A stretch of 64,000 bases of DNA from Ophiura sarsii (GCA_035610835.1 CM069457.1:43255319-43319318); one strand, 5' to 3'; positions 37,806 to 50,175 are shown, counted from the stretch's first letter. Numbers and translations: made by a program. The notes: generated from the letters alone by a model not told the origin.

Positions 37806-40042
37806 AGCAGACAATCAAACTAAAGCTTGCCTGCCGATGTTCGCGCAAATTATCTGGCACACAAAAACTTGCTTGCCGGTATGCGCGCGCATTTGAAGGG
37901 CAGACCACTTTAAACCAAACCAGTCATCTAGCTACAGCAGTCAATTCATGTTCCCCCATGCATGGAATGGAACCGGGCACTTAACATTGTTGATCAACAA
38001 GAGGTGACATGGTCTATAGGTTAAGAGTTTAACAGGTTTGTTGGCGGAGAAGTCTAAAATGGTCCGATGGTTAACTTTTTAAAATTTTGTAAACTTTTTA
38101 CCTTAAAATACTGCGTAAAAAGAAAGTCCACATTATAACCATCATGTGATATTGTTATTATGCGCATACACTTTTAGGAAATATTATTGGCTACATCATG
38201 ACGTAAAACATCCGCCACATTTTTTGAGGAAACATTTGGTTTTTTACACAAAAACCTGGTAGTTTTGAAATGATTGATCAAAAAGTGCCAACAACTTTAT
38301 TTTTGAGTCAATAATTTCAAAACTATGTAAAAAAACCCCCACGACCCTAAGTTGATTTTTGTGCAACTTCAGCATTTTGAATTTGTAACGTTTTCCCGAA
38401 AATGTTGAGCAAAAAAAAGTGTTTTTGGGTCAAAATTTAAAAGAACATCCTTTTTAGTTAAATTTGAAACAAGAAATAGATTCTCTGACTCATTTCATTT
38501 TCAAAAAAGGAAACTTTTATATGGACATGTGTTTTAAGCTCGCCTCCTTTCGCGTTACACACGGATGTCAAAATCTGTGATTAGTTGTTTCGGTTATCAA
38601 AAACTTCCTTGACCCAATGGTATTTGGGGAGCTGCATTGAAAAATGGTGGATGTTACAATCTAAGTGCGGATAGGTTTGCGCTAGAAATTGTCAGCACCC
38701 TAGTTGATGCGACCTGATTCTGATGATTCACCAGGAGCGAAATTACAGCGCTTTGATCAATTTGTAAAGGCGCTATATAAATACTAATTATTATTATTAT
38801 TATTATTATGTTGGCTTACGCGACATGATTTTAACTTTACACAGTTATATTTGCTTGTATACCCCCTGAGGTAGTAAAAGTATTTTCTGAAGGGAAATTG
38901 CATGAGGAAACCAAATATGCCGTTAAGATTATAGTACGACCCAGAACTAAAATGGTATGTTCGAAAAATATCAGAGTTAATTAATTTTTAATTTGAGATC
39001 CATATATTTCTTTACCTACCCCTATCATTATTTTTTACATATTTGAATTCCTCATGAAATTACCCATTAGATGATATTGTCAAAGTTACTACGTCGGTAT
39101 GGTAATTGTACCGGCTAGTGAAGATCTCCAATTTTTATTTGATCTATTTTTAGAATTATTAGAAATATTTGTTTAAGGATGAACCCTTCCCTGATCTAAA
39201 CTGCATTTCTGAATTCCTCTAGTTTTCCAAAAATGTATACTTTCGCTATCATAGGTTGAAAACTTTTTCTGTTATAGTCATTTTTATAAATCCGGTAAAT
39301 TGAGGCTGATTATTCATGTTCACTGTGTAGCGAATAGGAAGAAAGCTGATGATCATGGTCTTATCCGTAATTAGTTGTTACAAATAGTTGACAAGTCTGT
39401 TGAACCACATACTTAAAGACTACTAAATATCCTTTAAAATGGGACCAGAATGGTGTTTGTAACATTAGGGGATGACTAGTTAATGTAAAAAGAACAAAGC
39501 ATGGGATTATCCACATTGAGTTTGTACAGGCGACACCCCTTCCGGCGGCACCCCTTCCGGCACCACACCTGGTCCCCAAACTTCAAACAACTGTATCTCC
39601 CTTTCTGCATTAGCTATACCAATGCCATTTTGCAGGCAGATAGCTTGTTATTAGTGCTTTAAAATGATACAAAATTTGTTGAGATAGCTTTTGTGGTTCT
39701 TAAAATATTTGAGGAATATACACCCCCTACAACCCCCTCCCCCACACCCCCCCCCCCCCCAACATTGTTGATTTATAATAATAAGAACCCTCCTAAACCG
39801 TTTACCGTGGCTACTTTATTAACCATGGCTACTTAATTAACCCCTATACCTCTTAAACCGCATTACTTCATTAACCCTCGTAACCTCTGACACCACATAA
39901 CCGCCCCCCCCCCCCCCACACCCCCAACCAGATTGATTTATAATCATACCCTCCTAAACCATTTCCCGTGGCTACTTCATTAACCCTCGGTCCCTTAGAT
40001 TGTTTGGCATGCCAAATTAAAGTATAGAAATCGGGTTGCTTT
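37806..40042. other. Intergenic sequence with low-complexity tracts
   Basis: No gene. It includes a SINE/LINE tail with (TTA)n at 38,750-38,812, two poly(C) runs (about 39,747 and 39,903), and duplicated CCTCCTAAACCRTTT and GTGGCTACTT blocks between 39,775 and 40,000. Confidence 0.45.
38750..38812 (+). mobile_element. Retroposon 3' tail with (TTA)n, copy 2
   Basis: AGCGCTTTGATC..AAGGCGCTATATAAATAC followed by TTA repeats matches the copy at 18,238-18,312. Confidence 0.55.
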
Positions 40043-40849
40043 ATTAAAGGTGTATTAAGAGATGTGTTGAAGGCTGCGCCCTCAATGTGGAGAAGCCTCT
40101 TAGGCTGAGTTCACATAGGAGTATACTATTCGGGTATACGGTGCACGTTTTGCAGGGCACGCGTATAGCTTAAATCGAAACAATGTAATTTCATAATACC
40201 GGGTCACATAAGACGGCACTATTCGAAAAGGCCGTATACCTGCGTATAGTGTAGTATAGTATAGTATACCGGGAATTGTGCGAGTTCGATTTTCGTGCAC
40301 CGTATACCGTCCTGTTTGGATGTGGCGGGCTGCAATTCGTGTGTACAGGCGTTCCGAATTTCCCCTATCACGATTTATAAACAATTTATTGCGTAGAATA
40401 GGGTAAGTTAGAACAATAGGACACCTTTGTACTATACTTTTTTGGAATCCTTGTGCTCAGCCGAACAATTTGGTGTGCCATTTGAATTTTTGGCCCAGTA
40501 TGGCGGCCATTTTGGAATTTTTGCTATCTATATAAATAAAAGGACGAACGTAAATCTTGTCCGCGAGTGTTCTCAGAGATGGCTTGACTTTCAATTTTGA
40601 TTTTTGCGTACATTGATTGAGTACATATTGCCATTAAACCATTGGACACTATTTTTTGCAAAACTATTCAATTACTATGGAAATAACCAAAAAACAGGTC
40701 GGTTGCTACCCGGGGTTGCTATGTTTCATGTCTTCTATTCTTACCTCATGAAACGCATGCGCACGGATAGTCAATTTGTACATGGGGTGTAGGAGCTGGA
40801 GCCAACATGAAATAAGCTAAATTTAGGCAATCTTACAATGCGAGAGTAT

Positions 40850-41395
40850 ACTGACATTGGAGCCCGCATTGGAGTTGGTCTCACTACGTGATGATTTCCC
40901 CCTATGATACGCAAGGGCGGTAGACATGTATCACCGCGTGACCTCGCGTATGAGATGCGAGTCACATCCCCGCGTGACCTCGCGTATGAGATGCGACCGC
41001 CGCACGCGTATCACTGGGCGCTGTTAAGGGTATCCCCAGTGATCCCCTTGCAGTGACACATCCCCGTGTGATCGTGACCTCGCGTATGAGATGCGAGACA
41101 CATCCCTACGTGACCTCGCGTATGAGACTCGCGTATGAGATGCGAGACACATCCCCGCGTGACCTCGCGTATGAGATGCGACCGCCGCACGCGTATCACT
41201 GGGCGCAGTGATGCGTGCGGATAACGCGAGAGTATGACATTGGAGTTGGTCTCACTTTTCTGCGTGATGATTTCCCCCTATGATACGCAAGGGCGGTAGA
41301 CACATCCCCGCGTGACCTCGCGTATGAGATGCGAGACACATCCCTGCGTGACCTCGCGTATGAGATGCGACCGCCGCACGCGTATCACTGGGCCA
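40850..41395. repeat. CG-rich minisatellite (CCTCGCGTATGAGATGCGA)
   Basis: Nine or so copies of CGTGACCTCGCGTATGAGAT with GCGAGACACATCCC or GCGACCGCCGCACGCGTAT spacers form a higher-order array. CpG density is far above the surroundings. Confidence 0.9.
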
Positions 41396-41436
41396 TAATG
41401 ACGTCACGCGAGAGACACATCACACGTCTGACGTCA

Positions 41437-41648
41437 CTTTCCAATATAACAACAGTCGCTTACACGGCCTCACGTGTGCGCTGGGAACGATTTCGTGTAT
41501 ACTTTTGTAGAGCGTACAAACTGTTTGTTGAAACGTTTTGTTTTGTTGCCAATGCCAATATTATAACAACAGTCGCTTACACGGCCTCACGCGTGCATTG
41601 GGAACGATTTTGTGTATCTTTTAAGACTAAGAGCGAGCGTACAACCTG
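41437..41648. repeat. Tandem duplication, about 125-bp units
   Basis: AACAACAGTCGCTTACACGG, CCTCACGYGTGC and GGGAACGATTT blocks occur twice, each ending in GAGCGTACAAMCTGTTTGTT. Confidence 0.85.
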
Positions 41649-41651
41649 TTT

Positions 41652-42288
41652 GTTATAAAGTGCTCAACAAAAGAAAGTCGTACACTTTGTTTAGGTAATT
41701 TAAAGTTACTTTCTAATATTTGTTTACCAAACAGGCTAGATAGACATTTAGATGAATTATTTAGGCACATTTTGATACCAAACATAACACCTAACAACAA
41801 AGATAAACCATGATTAGCACCATTTATAGAAAATTAGTCACTTTTCAAAAGTCACATTTTCAATAAACTACGCGGAAGAAAACACCAATTGAATAACAAG
41901 CACATAATGCCCTTTATGTTCAGAATCAAATATCCCGCTCACTAAGTGTACGCCCAGCGCAGGGTAGTGTACATGGCAGCACTGTGCGATCGATTGCCCG
42001 CCGGTCAATCCGGTTAATAACAGTGTCACACACAGGGTGAACCTCGCACACACCCATTTCCCTCCCAGGGAGTAATTGAAAATGTGACTTTTGAAAAGTG
42101 ACTAATTTTCTTTAAATGGCGCTAATCATGGTTTATTTTTGTTGCTAGGTGCTATGTTTGGTATCAAAATGTGCCTAAAAGATTCATCCAAATGTCTATC
42201 TAGCCTGTTTGGTAAAAAAAACAATCAAAAGTTACTTTGATTGACCTAAACAAAGTGTACGACTTTCTTTTGTTGAGCACTTTATAAC
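41652..42288. mobile_element. Fold-back (Tc1-like) element with 214-bp inverted arms
   Basis: Arms 41,652-41,865 and 42,075-42,288 are inverted copies starting GTTATAAAGTGCTCAACAAA, about 90 percent alike by eye, with a 209-bp spacer. The TATAAAGTGCTCA end and TA flank recall Tc1-type termini. No transposase. Confidence 0.85.
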
Positions 42289-42409
42289 GTTTTGTTTTGT
42301 TTCTAACGGCAAAATGGGATCTCCGGCTTCACCTTAGTATATCTATATAACATCTATATAAACAAAAGTTAAATATTTTAAACTTTTATTGTATACCTTG
42401 AGATACAAT

Positions 42410-42720
42410 ATGACCAAAAGAAAACGGCAAATCGGTACCACCTCATGCATGAGGATAGAACAGAAAGATGCCAAACGGAAGAGAGACATGAGGGCTGAAA
42501 AAGTAACAGTTGATGCAATTGTAAGTACATTCATCCCTTTAAATTATCTTTCACTACAATCAATTTGACACTTGGCTATAACGCAAAACTGTGAAATTTG
42601 CTTGATTCTGGTTTTTTTTAAATTCCTTTACAGATAACAACCACGGCGGGTCCTTCAGCAACTGGTTCATCTCCACGTGCTGCTCTTGCATTGGATTACC
42701 AGCCTTATAAAGGGCTATAA
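42410..42720 (+). CDS. Possible two-exon small gene, 65 residues, unknown function
   Basis: Exon 1 (42,410-42,520, 37 codons) begins ATG and reads MTKRKRQIGTTSCMRIEQKD plus a basic KRKR segment, then donor GTAAGT. Exon 2 (42,634-42,720) follows a pyrimidine tract and TTTACAG, reads ITTTAGPSATGSSPRAALAL and ends DYQPYKGL-stop. Both junctions are phase 0. A TATATAAA box lies about 55 bp upstream of the ATG. The basic N-terminus could be a nuclear signal. It sits inside the 4.8-kb element, just after the fold-back, so it may be a transposon accessory-protein relic. No family was recognised, and splice sites could be coincidental. Confidence 0.35.
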
Positions 42721-43553
42721 AAAACTAAGACCCTATTCCTAATGAATTCCCAAATAAGCCTATACGATTTAAGGGCATAATATTATCTGGACTAGGCATC
42801 TGTGATATGTGGATTGGGTATGGGATAAGGATGAGGCCCGGGATGAGGATCTGGATTTAATACTTTGAAAACATATCATTCTTGCAGATTTGCAATGGTT
42901 ATCATAAATCATAAAGATCAAACAAGTAACAGAGCCATACGATTTTTAATTACTTCAAAATCAAGGTTTGAACCGGCAACTTATTTTCAAGAGGCTGAGC
43001 GGATTGTCCCCGTTTTTTCGTAGTGCAAATAGGCACGTGTTGCGCCGTTTACAGTGTTTCCTCTACGATCGCAACAGAATACTCATCGGGAATATTTTAT
43101 GGAAATCGAAGCAAATTATGTTAAGAAGTTCATTAAATTGGAAGCTGATTTCCATTACTAAAAGCAGACATTTTCGCGGTGGTTTTATTTTCGCGCTTTT
43201 CGCGCAAAATAATTTACACGCGAAAATGATAACACGCGAACATAATATTGTTTTCAACATTCATGCAGTGCATCCAGAAGGGCGAAAAAAACAATTCGCG
43301 AAATGTCTATACTTTATGATATCTAAATGCGCGAAAATATCTTTACGCGAAAATATTGGCTTTTACAGTATGATTTAGTAAAGTTGTGGGATGTTTTTTC
43401 GCAGAAAATACAGTCACGATCACAAGACAAGACAAGAAATATTTATTAGTCCATGAATGAAAGTCATTCCTGATATAATGTATAAGTCAAACATGAATAA
43501 TCAAGCTAAGGGCACCAAGGAATGGTACATGAAGTATAATACTATAAATAGTA

Positions 43554-44720
43554 GGCTACCTGGATTATTAATGACACATGGTATATCATTATCTGGATTA
43601 TGTTAGGGGGCTGTCGTTTTCTTCGGTAAGAGGTCAGAGGTACCAAAATCATTGGTTGTTTCGTGTTTTTACAAGGAAAATATGGCAAGGGGGTCATAAA
43701 ATTAATACCATTGTAAATAGGGGTGATGGGCGGGGGGGGGGGGGGGGGGGGGGGGGGTCAAAACAAGATATATAAATAAGGAGGCTAGGCCTTAAGATGC
43801 TTAATCCGATTCAAAATCCAACAAAAGCACCGCACCGCAATTATAAGTATACACAACATAGACCTCAAAAAGTTATTTTTGGGAGCGCGACCCCTATAGC
43901 ATTATGCACGCTCACCTGGACATCAGCACACATCATTGTTTATCCAGTGTCCTCCCCCGTTATAGCTATAATTGCTTGCTATACACCCATCCCAAATGGG
44001 CACGGGTTATTGCTTGCTATGCACCCCAACCCAAATGGGTACGGGTTATTTTTGAGCCCCACCACATTGAGAGAGCGCAACCCCAGCCCAGCGAGATGCC
44101 CGATCACCTACCTGACTCCGGCTTAACATGGCCATCCCCGGGGGCGGCAAACACAATCATAGTTTGGGTCATTATTTGTTCCGTATTAGGCTACCGCCCC
44201 CCCCCCCCCCTCCCCCCATGATCAAGTACCTGGATTATTAATGGCACATGGTATGTTATGGATTATGTTAGGGGGCCTGCATGTCATTTTCTTCGATAAG
44301 AGGGCCAGGGTAGAGGTACCAAATATCATTGGATGGAGGTGTCGTGTTTTTACACGAAAAATAGGGGGGTCATGAAATAAATACCATTATCAGGGGGGGG
44401 GGGGGGGAGGAGTCAAAACTAAATTTTAGTCCAAAAAAATCTTTATTTTGTCTACCTTTTTGTCTACCCTTATTTTTAATTTTCCCTTCCGCATCAACTT
44501 TCCCCCCAATATTCCGAATTTTACCATTACTAGATAGGCCTGAGCATGGGAGTGGTCATAACAATAATCACGTTCGTTGAGCGGGGTGGGGGCGGCATAA
44601 AAATGACGATACATGACATTTTGGGACCGTGTACAAAAAACACACCAACACACCCCTACAAACCGCTCAAGTGGGGGCTCACTACTAGCGGGGCCCGCGC
44701 GAAGCGCGGGTTCCCGCTAG
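43554..44720 (+). mobile_element. Helitron-like element, copy 1
   Basis: The 3' end has a GC hairpin (CCCGCGCGAAGCGCGGG) followed six bases later by CTAG and then T, the classical Helitron terminus. The body repeats an approximately 200-bp segment (43,554-43,795 and 44,222-44,415), each with GGATTATGTTAGGGGG and a poly(G) run. The 5' TC end could not be fixed; no Rep/helicase frame, so non-autonomous. Confidence 0.7.
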
Positions 44721-44929
44721 TAAAGTATAAAAGAACGTTCCCGTCACTTTTGAGAAATGCATGGGACCTCATTTTCTTTTAAAATGGTTCTAGTTGACAA
44801 GTTCACTAAGAAACTAAGGTTATCGTGCTACCCTATGTGACTCGCCGTGCCCGTAGCGAATACCGAATAGCGTATAGCGAATACCGTATACCGTATACCG
44901 ATACCGTATACTCCTATGTGAACCCAGCC

Positions 44930-45650
44930 TTGGGTTGTCCTTGACTTGAAACATAAACTCCAACATACCCTACAAATGATTTTTTGCTTAACGGAGCGTC
45001 TTTTGGGTTTGATCTGCAGCTCTTATTTTGCCGATGAATTTATTCTATGGACTTGAATAGCTGACCGTCACGCGCAGACACCACACACAATCACATCTCT
45101 GGATATTGAACATGTATAATGGGTGTAATTGTCAATTAGTACGTAACTAATTAGCTGTTGTACTTACTCATAGATAATCAAGAACCGGGACGGATAAGTG
45201 GGTATTCTGTTTGAAGCTATTGTGTGTTTCGGAACAAGGTCGCTCAACACAAAAGCCGATGTAGCCTTTCGCCCTGTCACGAAAAAGCTTCTCAGCATCC
45301 CTAAATAATACGCCACCCTCGTTCCCAGATGCATTAAATCGCTAGGAATCTATTTCAAAGCATCTTGGGTTCGAGTTTACGTGTAATAAAGAACTGGGTG
45401 AAATAAGTGTCTATAAACTTCACAAATAGCGTTACTTCTATCTCATCGGTGAATGTGTGTATTCAATTAATATGTTTCAAATTTTAAAAGTATTTTAACT
45501 TTCACCGTTGCTTTTTTTATAAAACCAATTTTGTGTATCCCGTTAGCTAGTATTAGATACTGTAGTTGCCGCAATAGACTATCAATACCCATTCTGTTAC
45601 CGGGCTCTTCAAATATGCTATGTAGTCATACAGGTGTGTGCGAAACAGAC
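44930..45650. other. Intergenic sequence, nothing recognised
   Basis: No coding frame, repeat or element boundary was identified. Confidence 0.4.
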
Positions 45651-46197
45651 ATACAGTCATAAAAAAAAGGTAACTATACAGGTAATAAATGGGCTTATAA
45701 CGCTAAAAATATATATTCTACCTAAGAATATTAAATCATAAAGTTGTTGAGAAATTCATCTTCTTTAATATGAGATATTGAACGCTACGATCGGTTGAAT
45801 ATTGAAGAAGTGACAATCCAAAATGTAAGGTAAAGTCACAATTTCAATTTCACATTTTACATTTCAACACGGGGGAGAGTATGACAGGCAGCCCGTGTGT
45901 GGCGTATTGATCCTTCGGAACAGTACCAGGGGTATGCGACTGAGCTTGCCGATCGGGTCCACTTTTAAATTGAACTTAGTCAGCATAGAATTGAGGGCGC
46001 TATACCGATCAGGCGTGATTGCAGACGTGTGATTGTAGCAGACGACGCAACGCTGGCCACGCGTCTCTCAGACGACCCAATTTGGCAACGGGAGTGCACC
46101 ATTGTGAATTATTTTTAACAGTCATCGCCCGGTTAACGATAAAAATCCTTTTGATTATGATGTATTTGTCAAAATGATAGTTTAAAATTCGCGATTA

Positions 46198-46733
46198 GGC
46201 CAATGGAAATGGATTGTTAGTTTCCTGTTGCCCTCCCGCCCCACATTTTCAGTTTTACCAAAACTTTCATTATTTGTGCAAAAATTACATTTTCTGACAA
46301 ACTTAAATACAAATGTTATTTTTTTATTGGCTCTAAATACCAGGCATCCCTTCCTGCTGACTTTAAGGGATTTTATTGGCAGTGGTGTTATGGTGTAGGG
46401 TTAATAATGAAAATGTTAGCATTACCTCCTCACTTTCAAATGTAATTGATGTTGCAATATTTCAAACACTTTTTTGAAATTTTCAACAAAACATATTAAA
46501 GTACTTCCTAAACTGTTTAAAAAGAGTTATCATGTGTAATATAATACTAATCAATGGGTATCAAGTACTTAACACTGGTTTGTATAGTGGGGATGCCTTA
46601 AATTCCATTCGAAAACATCAATTTTAATTTAATAATGAATAATGAAAAAAATCCAAATAATGAATAATGAAACGTTACCTCGTCCCGTTTTTCAAACTTC
46701 CAACAGGAAACTAACAATCCATTTCCATTGGCC
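46198..46733. mobile_element. Harbinger-type MITE, 536 bp, TTA target duplication
   Basis: About 33-bp inverted ends starting GGCCAATGGAAATGGATTGT are flanked by TTA at 46195-46197 and 46734-46736, the TWA duplication typical of PIF/Harbinger. Confidence 0.85.
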
Positions 46734-47478
46734 TTACGTGTTATTCACTACGAATTCAAAATTTAGGTTTCACGTGGCCACCGTCGTCTGCAGCGCCCCC
46801 AAACCTATGCTGACTAACATGCCGTTTAACCTGCCGTTAAACCTGGTTAAACATTGTTAAACGCGTTAAACGCCGGTCACCGACACATTCCGGACGATAA
46901 CCATAATTTATTCAAATATGCAAAAGGGTCCGTTTTCGCTACGTACGTTGGTATACTACTTTCCTATCCCAAAGTTAATAGTATCCCTGACAGTACAGCC
47001 GACTGTCGAGCCTGCGCATGCATCCCTAATTGCACTACCAGTAACTAGTAATCGATAAGGTATCCGTAAATGGGTCCCCGTGTAGAAAATAAAAATGTGA
47101 AATTGAAAATCGGACTTCATTTAGATTTGGGGGTATTATTTCCTCAATAATCACCCGATCCTAGCATATTAATGAAGATGAATTTCTCAACATCTTTATA
47201 ATCTAATATTTTTAGGTAGGATATTGAAACGGAATACCGTTTCGTTCTGTACAGTCAGGCCTATTCATTTATACAGTGAGGTATAAGGGAAAATAAGCTT
47301 ATTAAAAATATGAGTTATTTTGAGAGTTTAGTGTTGAAACATTAGTCGATCGTCGAGAACACGTTTTTCTATATAAATGTGAAGTTTAGAATCATTTGAT
47401 TGAATACTTTTGTTGATATGAGTCAAGAAATAGGCTCCGATATTAGCGGACGGACGAACGAATTCTGTATCTTCGGCT

Positions 47479-47805
47479 GGGATTCCCTATACAACACGTC
47501 GCAAATCAGGCAAATCAGGTAGTCATGAGACTCGAAATGAGACTAAGTCTTTGAAGTTTACCGCCGATTGCTTAAATCAATTAAATAATCGGCTAATTAA
47601 TTAATTATTCATGAATTATGCAAATAATGCGTTATTTACTTAATTAATTAGCTAATTAGTTAGTTAATTAATCATTTTAAATTGCAGCTAGTCTTTAAGT
47701 TCTTTTAATAGCGTATAAACGGGGCTTGCTGGGCCGCTAGATAGTCGTAGTCTCATCCCGAGTCTCATGACTACCTGATTTGCGACGTGTTGGATAGGGA
47801 ATCCC
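47479..47805. mobile_element. Mutator-like MITE, 327 bp, 9-bp target duplication
   Basis: Inverted ends (GGGATTCCCTAT, then CAACACGTCGCAAATCAG and GTAGTCATGAGACTCG) span over 50 bp. They are flanked by an exact 9-bp TCTTCGGCT at 47470-47478 and 47806-47814, which fits Mutator/MULE transposition. The left arm has a small GCAAATCAG duplication. The middle is AT-rich with TAATTAATTA palindromes. Confidence 0.9.
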
Positions 47806-48840
47806 TCTTCGGCTAATGTTATTGAACTTGTTGACTGTTTATATCGGGTAATTTGCTAATTTAGGCTTTAAATCTCACCTTTTGATATTCACATAGCCAT
47901 CCCTAGTTGTGTAAAATAGTCAGTATAGCTGTCATTGTCTTGTAATGTTCACATTATGTGTATTTTGTGTGTAAATGTGATTTGTAAGGAAAGATTCTTC
48001 CAATAAATTTATATTCTATGATGAACTTTCGCCATATTTTCGGTAACTACGACGGACGGAGTGTTTCTAGATATTAAATTATTAATGTATTCTGATTTTT
48101 CCAGTAAATCACCAAATCGTTTTGTAAACCACTTGAAGTTGTTGCAAATGTTGTGTAGATGTAAATTCATGTGATATTTGTGATATATTTTATACTTTAG
48201 ATGCATTTTTCAAACTTACACAAATGTCTCAATTCATGCAACACTTTGCTAAGAAACAGAAACATCAGCACAGCTGTTCGGGGCGTGGTTTAGAACTGCG
48301 CCCAGCGTAACAGAATGTTCTATTATTAGAGCGAGCAAATCAGATGGCTGAAAGTTTTCTGCGCGATTACTGCGTTTCAAATGTTTTGGAGAGTAAATTT
48401 TGGGATGAATTTTGTCATTCCGGCGGGGTGAAGCGCCAGAGAAGGTTGGCTACCATACCACTTCCTAAAAGCTGCCCTAGCTTTAATAGCCAAAAACAGG
48501 CTGAATGAATCAGAGAGATTCCGTAGGAAACTGATTCCACTGTTTAGGCATTGACATGACATCATGTCTATTTCCATGGAAGTATGGATGTTATTGTGCT
48601 TTTGGATCTTTTACATAAGATTCTATAGCAATCAAGCAGAGAATGCTCAACTACCATTGCATTTTCGTATTATAAAGCATGACGTTTTCCAATGTAATTT
48701 TGTGCACCAGCCGCTCATGATAATTCTGGTGAAGCAAATGAATTACAGAACGTTCCGCATTCTGCATGCACTAACACGATCAAATCATTGCAAATAGCCA
48801 ATTATGAAGTCTTGACGTCAGTCTAGCATTATTTACGTCA

Positions 48841-49060
48841 AAACAAACTATGATGTTGTGCCTGCGTTTGGTCTGCGAAACCAGCTGATTGGTTTTGTTT
48901 GTAAACAAACTTTTGTATAATGAGTTCCAAATGGCGTAAAATAATGAAAAAAACAAACTATGATGTTGTGCCTGCGTTTGGTCTGCGAAACCAGCTGATT
49001 GGTTTTGTTTGTAAACAAACTTTTGTATAATGAGTTCCAAATGGCGTAAAATAATGAAAG
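48841..49060. repeat. Perfect 110-bp tandem duplication
   Basis: Two units (AACAAACTATGATGTTGTGC ... AAATGGCGTAAAATAATGAAA) appear identical over 110 bp, implying a recent event. The open frames over it are its translation in two frames, not a gene. Confidence 0.95.
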
Positions 49061-49544
49061 AAACAAGCTAGATTTTTCGTGCAAGATACATTGTGATTTT
49101 ATGTAATTGTTTTAATAATTTTGTGATTACCAATAATATTGATGAAATGAGAATTGTAATATGATGCTCAAAAGAGAAACCCATTAGACGGGTATGGAAA
49201 CTTATTAATTTACATTTAAAACTTGTGTCAATACTGTTTATTTGTCTCCATTCTTGTTGTTGTACTCTTAAGATCTAAGCTGAATTAACTGAATCTAGAA
49301 GGCATTCTGACATCTCCTAAGACACGCTACAAAAAAAAAAGATATTTAAGAGAATACTCCTATGGTTCAAGTGGATACTGTCCTGATAAGGAGGTTCCTA
49401 TCCCAAACTGGGGGACATACACCCCCGGTTCCGTTTCAATATATATGTTTAGAGTTAGAAGCCCATTTATTACCTGTATAGTTACTTTTTTTGATGACTG
49501 AAGATCAGCTCCGCATAACATATAAATAGAGATAATCCGGGAGA

Positions 49545-50150
49545 TAATCATCCACTCTTTTGACGATCTATGACTTACTTTAATATGGCCATGGTTTTTG
49601 AACTCACCAACCTTACCGTTGCATGTACAGATTTTTTTACATTTTACACTAGCTGAGATCCGAATTAGCATATCGCAATAGCTATTATTTTGTTCTACCC
49701 AATAACAAGTATGCCATGTGTTTTGAACTGACCACCCACAAAGGGTGGCGGCGTTGCATTTATGGTGACTAATCATCCATCTCTCTCTATTAACTCAACA
49801 ACTAAACGTGGTAGAGCTATGGTTTAGGTATCACTTGAAAGCCTATTTATCTAGCTACATTGTGTGAATAAATCAGGTTTTTCTATAAATGTTTGGCTGA
49901 GATATGATTGATTATATTTCGAAAGTCCGGGGTGGCGGCGGTGGGCGCTGTGTACTATCTCTATGGGGAAGATAGAAAATGTTCCCACTTCTACGTTAAA
50001 TTTACAATAACTTCTCATCTCTGTATGGTAGAAACATGATTTAACTCTCATTTTATAGATTGTTTTATATTCTATAAGTTTCTGTTTCAACTAACGTGTT
50101 AACTATTACGTAATAATTGTAATCACGAACCGATTGCAACCCTATTCGCT
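49545..50150. repeat. Dispersed repeat, copy 1 (partner 58,735-59,180)
   Basis: About 430 bp from ~49,720 match 58,735-59,180, including CATCCATCTCTCTCTA, ATTTATCTAGCTACATTGTG and TGTTTGGCTGAGATATGATT. The 49,590-49,675 part matches 59,610-59,700 in inverted orientation. Confidence 0.85.
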
Positions 50151-50175
50151 ACACAGTGAACTCGCCATAATTCAT

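Larger units (their letters stand above)
40103..44929. mobile_element. Composite 4.8-kb element with 24-bp terminal inverted repeats
   Basis: The left end 40,103-40,126 (GGCTGAGTTCACATAGGAGT plus ATAC) and right end 44,906-44,929 are inverted with one mismatch. Subterminal GTATACCG repeats lie inside both ends. Flanks are TTA and TTG, so a 3-bp Harbinger-like duplication is only suggested. The interior holds a CG-rich minisatellite, a fold-back element, a possible small gene and a Helitron-like copy; no transposase was recognised. Confidence 0.6.
45654..49501. repeat. Long-range inverted repeat pair, arms about 62 bp
   Basis: 45,654-45,715 and 49,434-49,501 are inverted (AACTATACAGGTAATAAATG core). 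A second, longer and more diverged inverted pair lies inside: 45,718-45,875 against 47,060-47,222 (GTTGAGAAATTCATCTTC core). Probably remnants of one or two old inverted-repeat transposons that later received the insertions at 46,198 and 47,479. Confidence 0.7.

Noticed and set aside
42968..43378. 136-codon plus-strand open frame
   Set aside because: Made of repeated TTCGCGAAA/GCGAAAAT motifs typical of non-coding MITE sequence; composition not protein-like.
49360..49776. 138-codon minus-strand open frame
   Set aside because: Lies wholly in a dispersed repeat whose other copies break the frame; no domain recognised.
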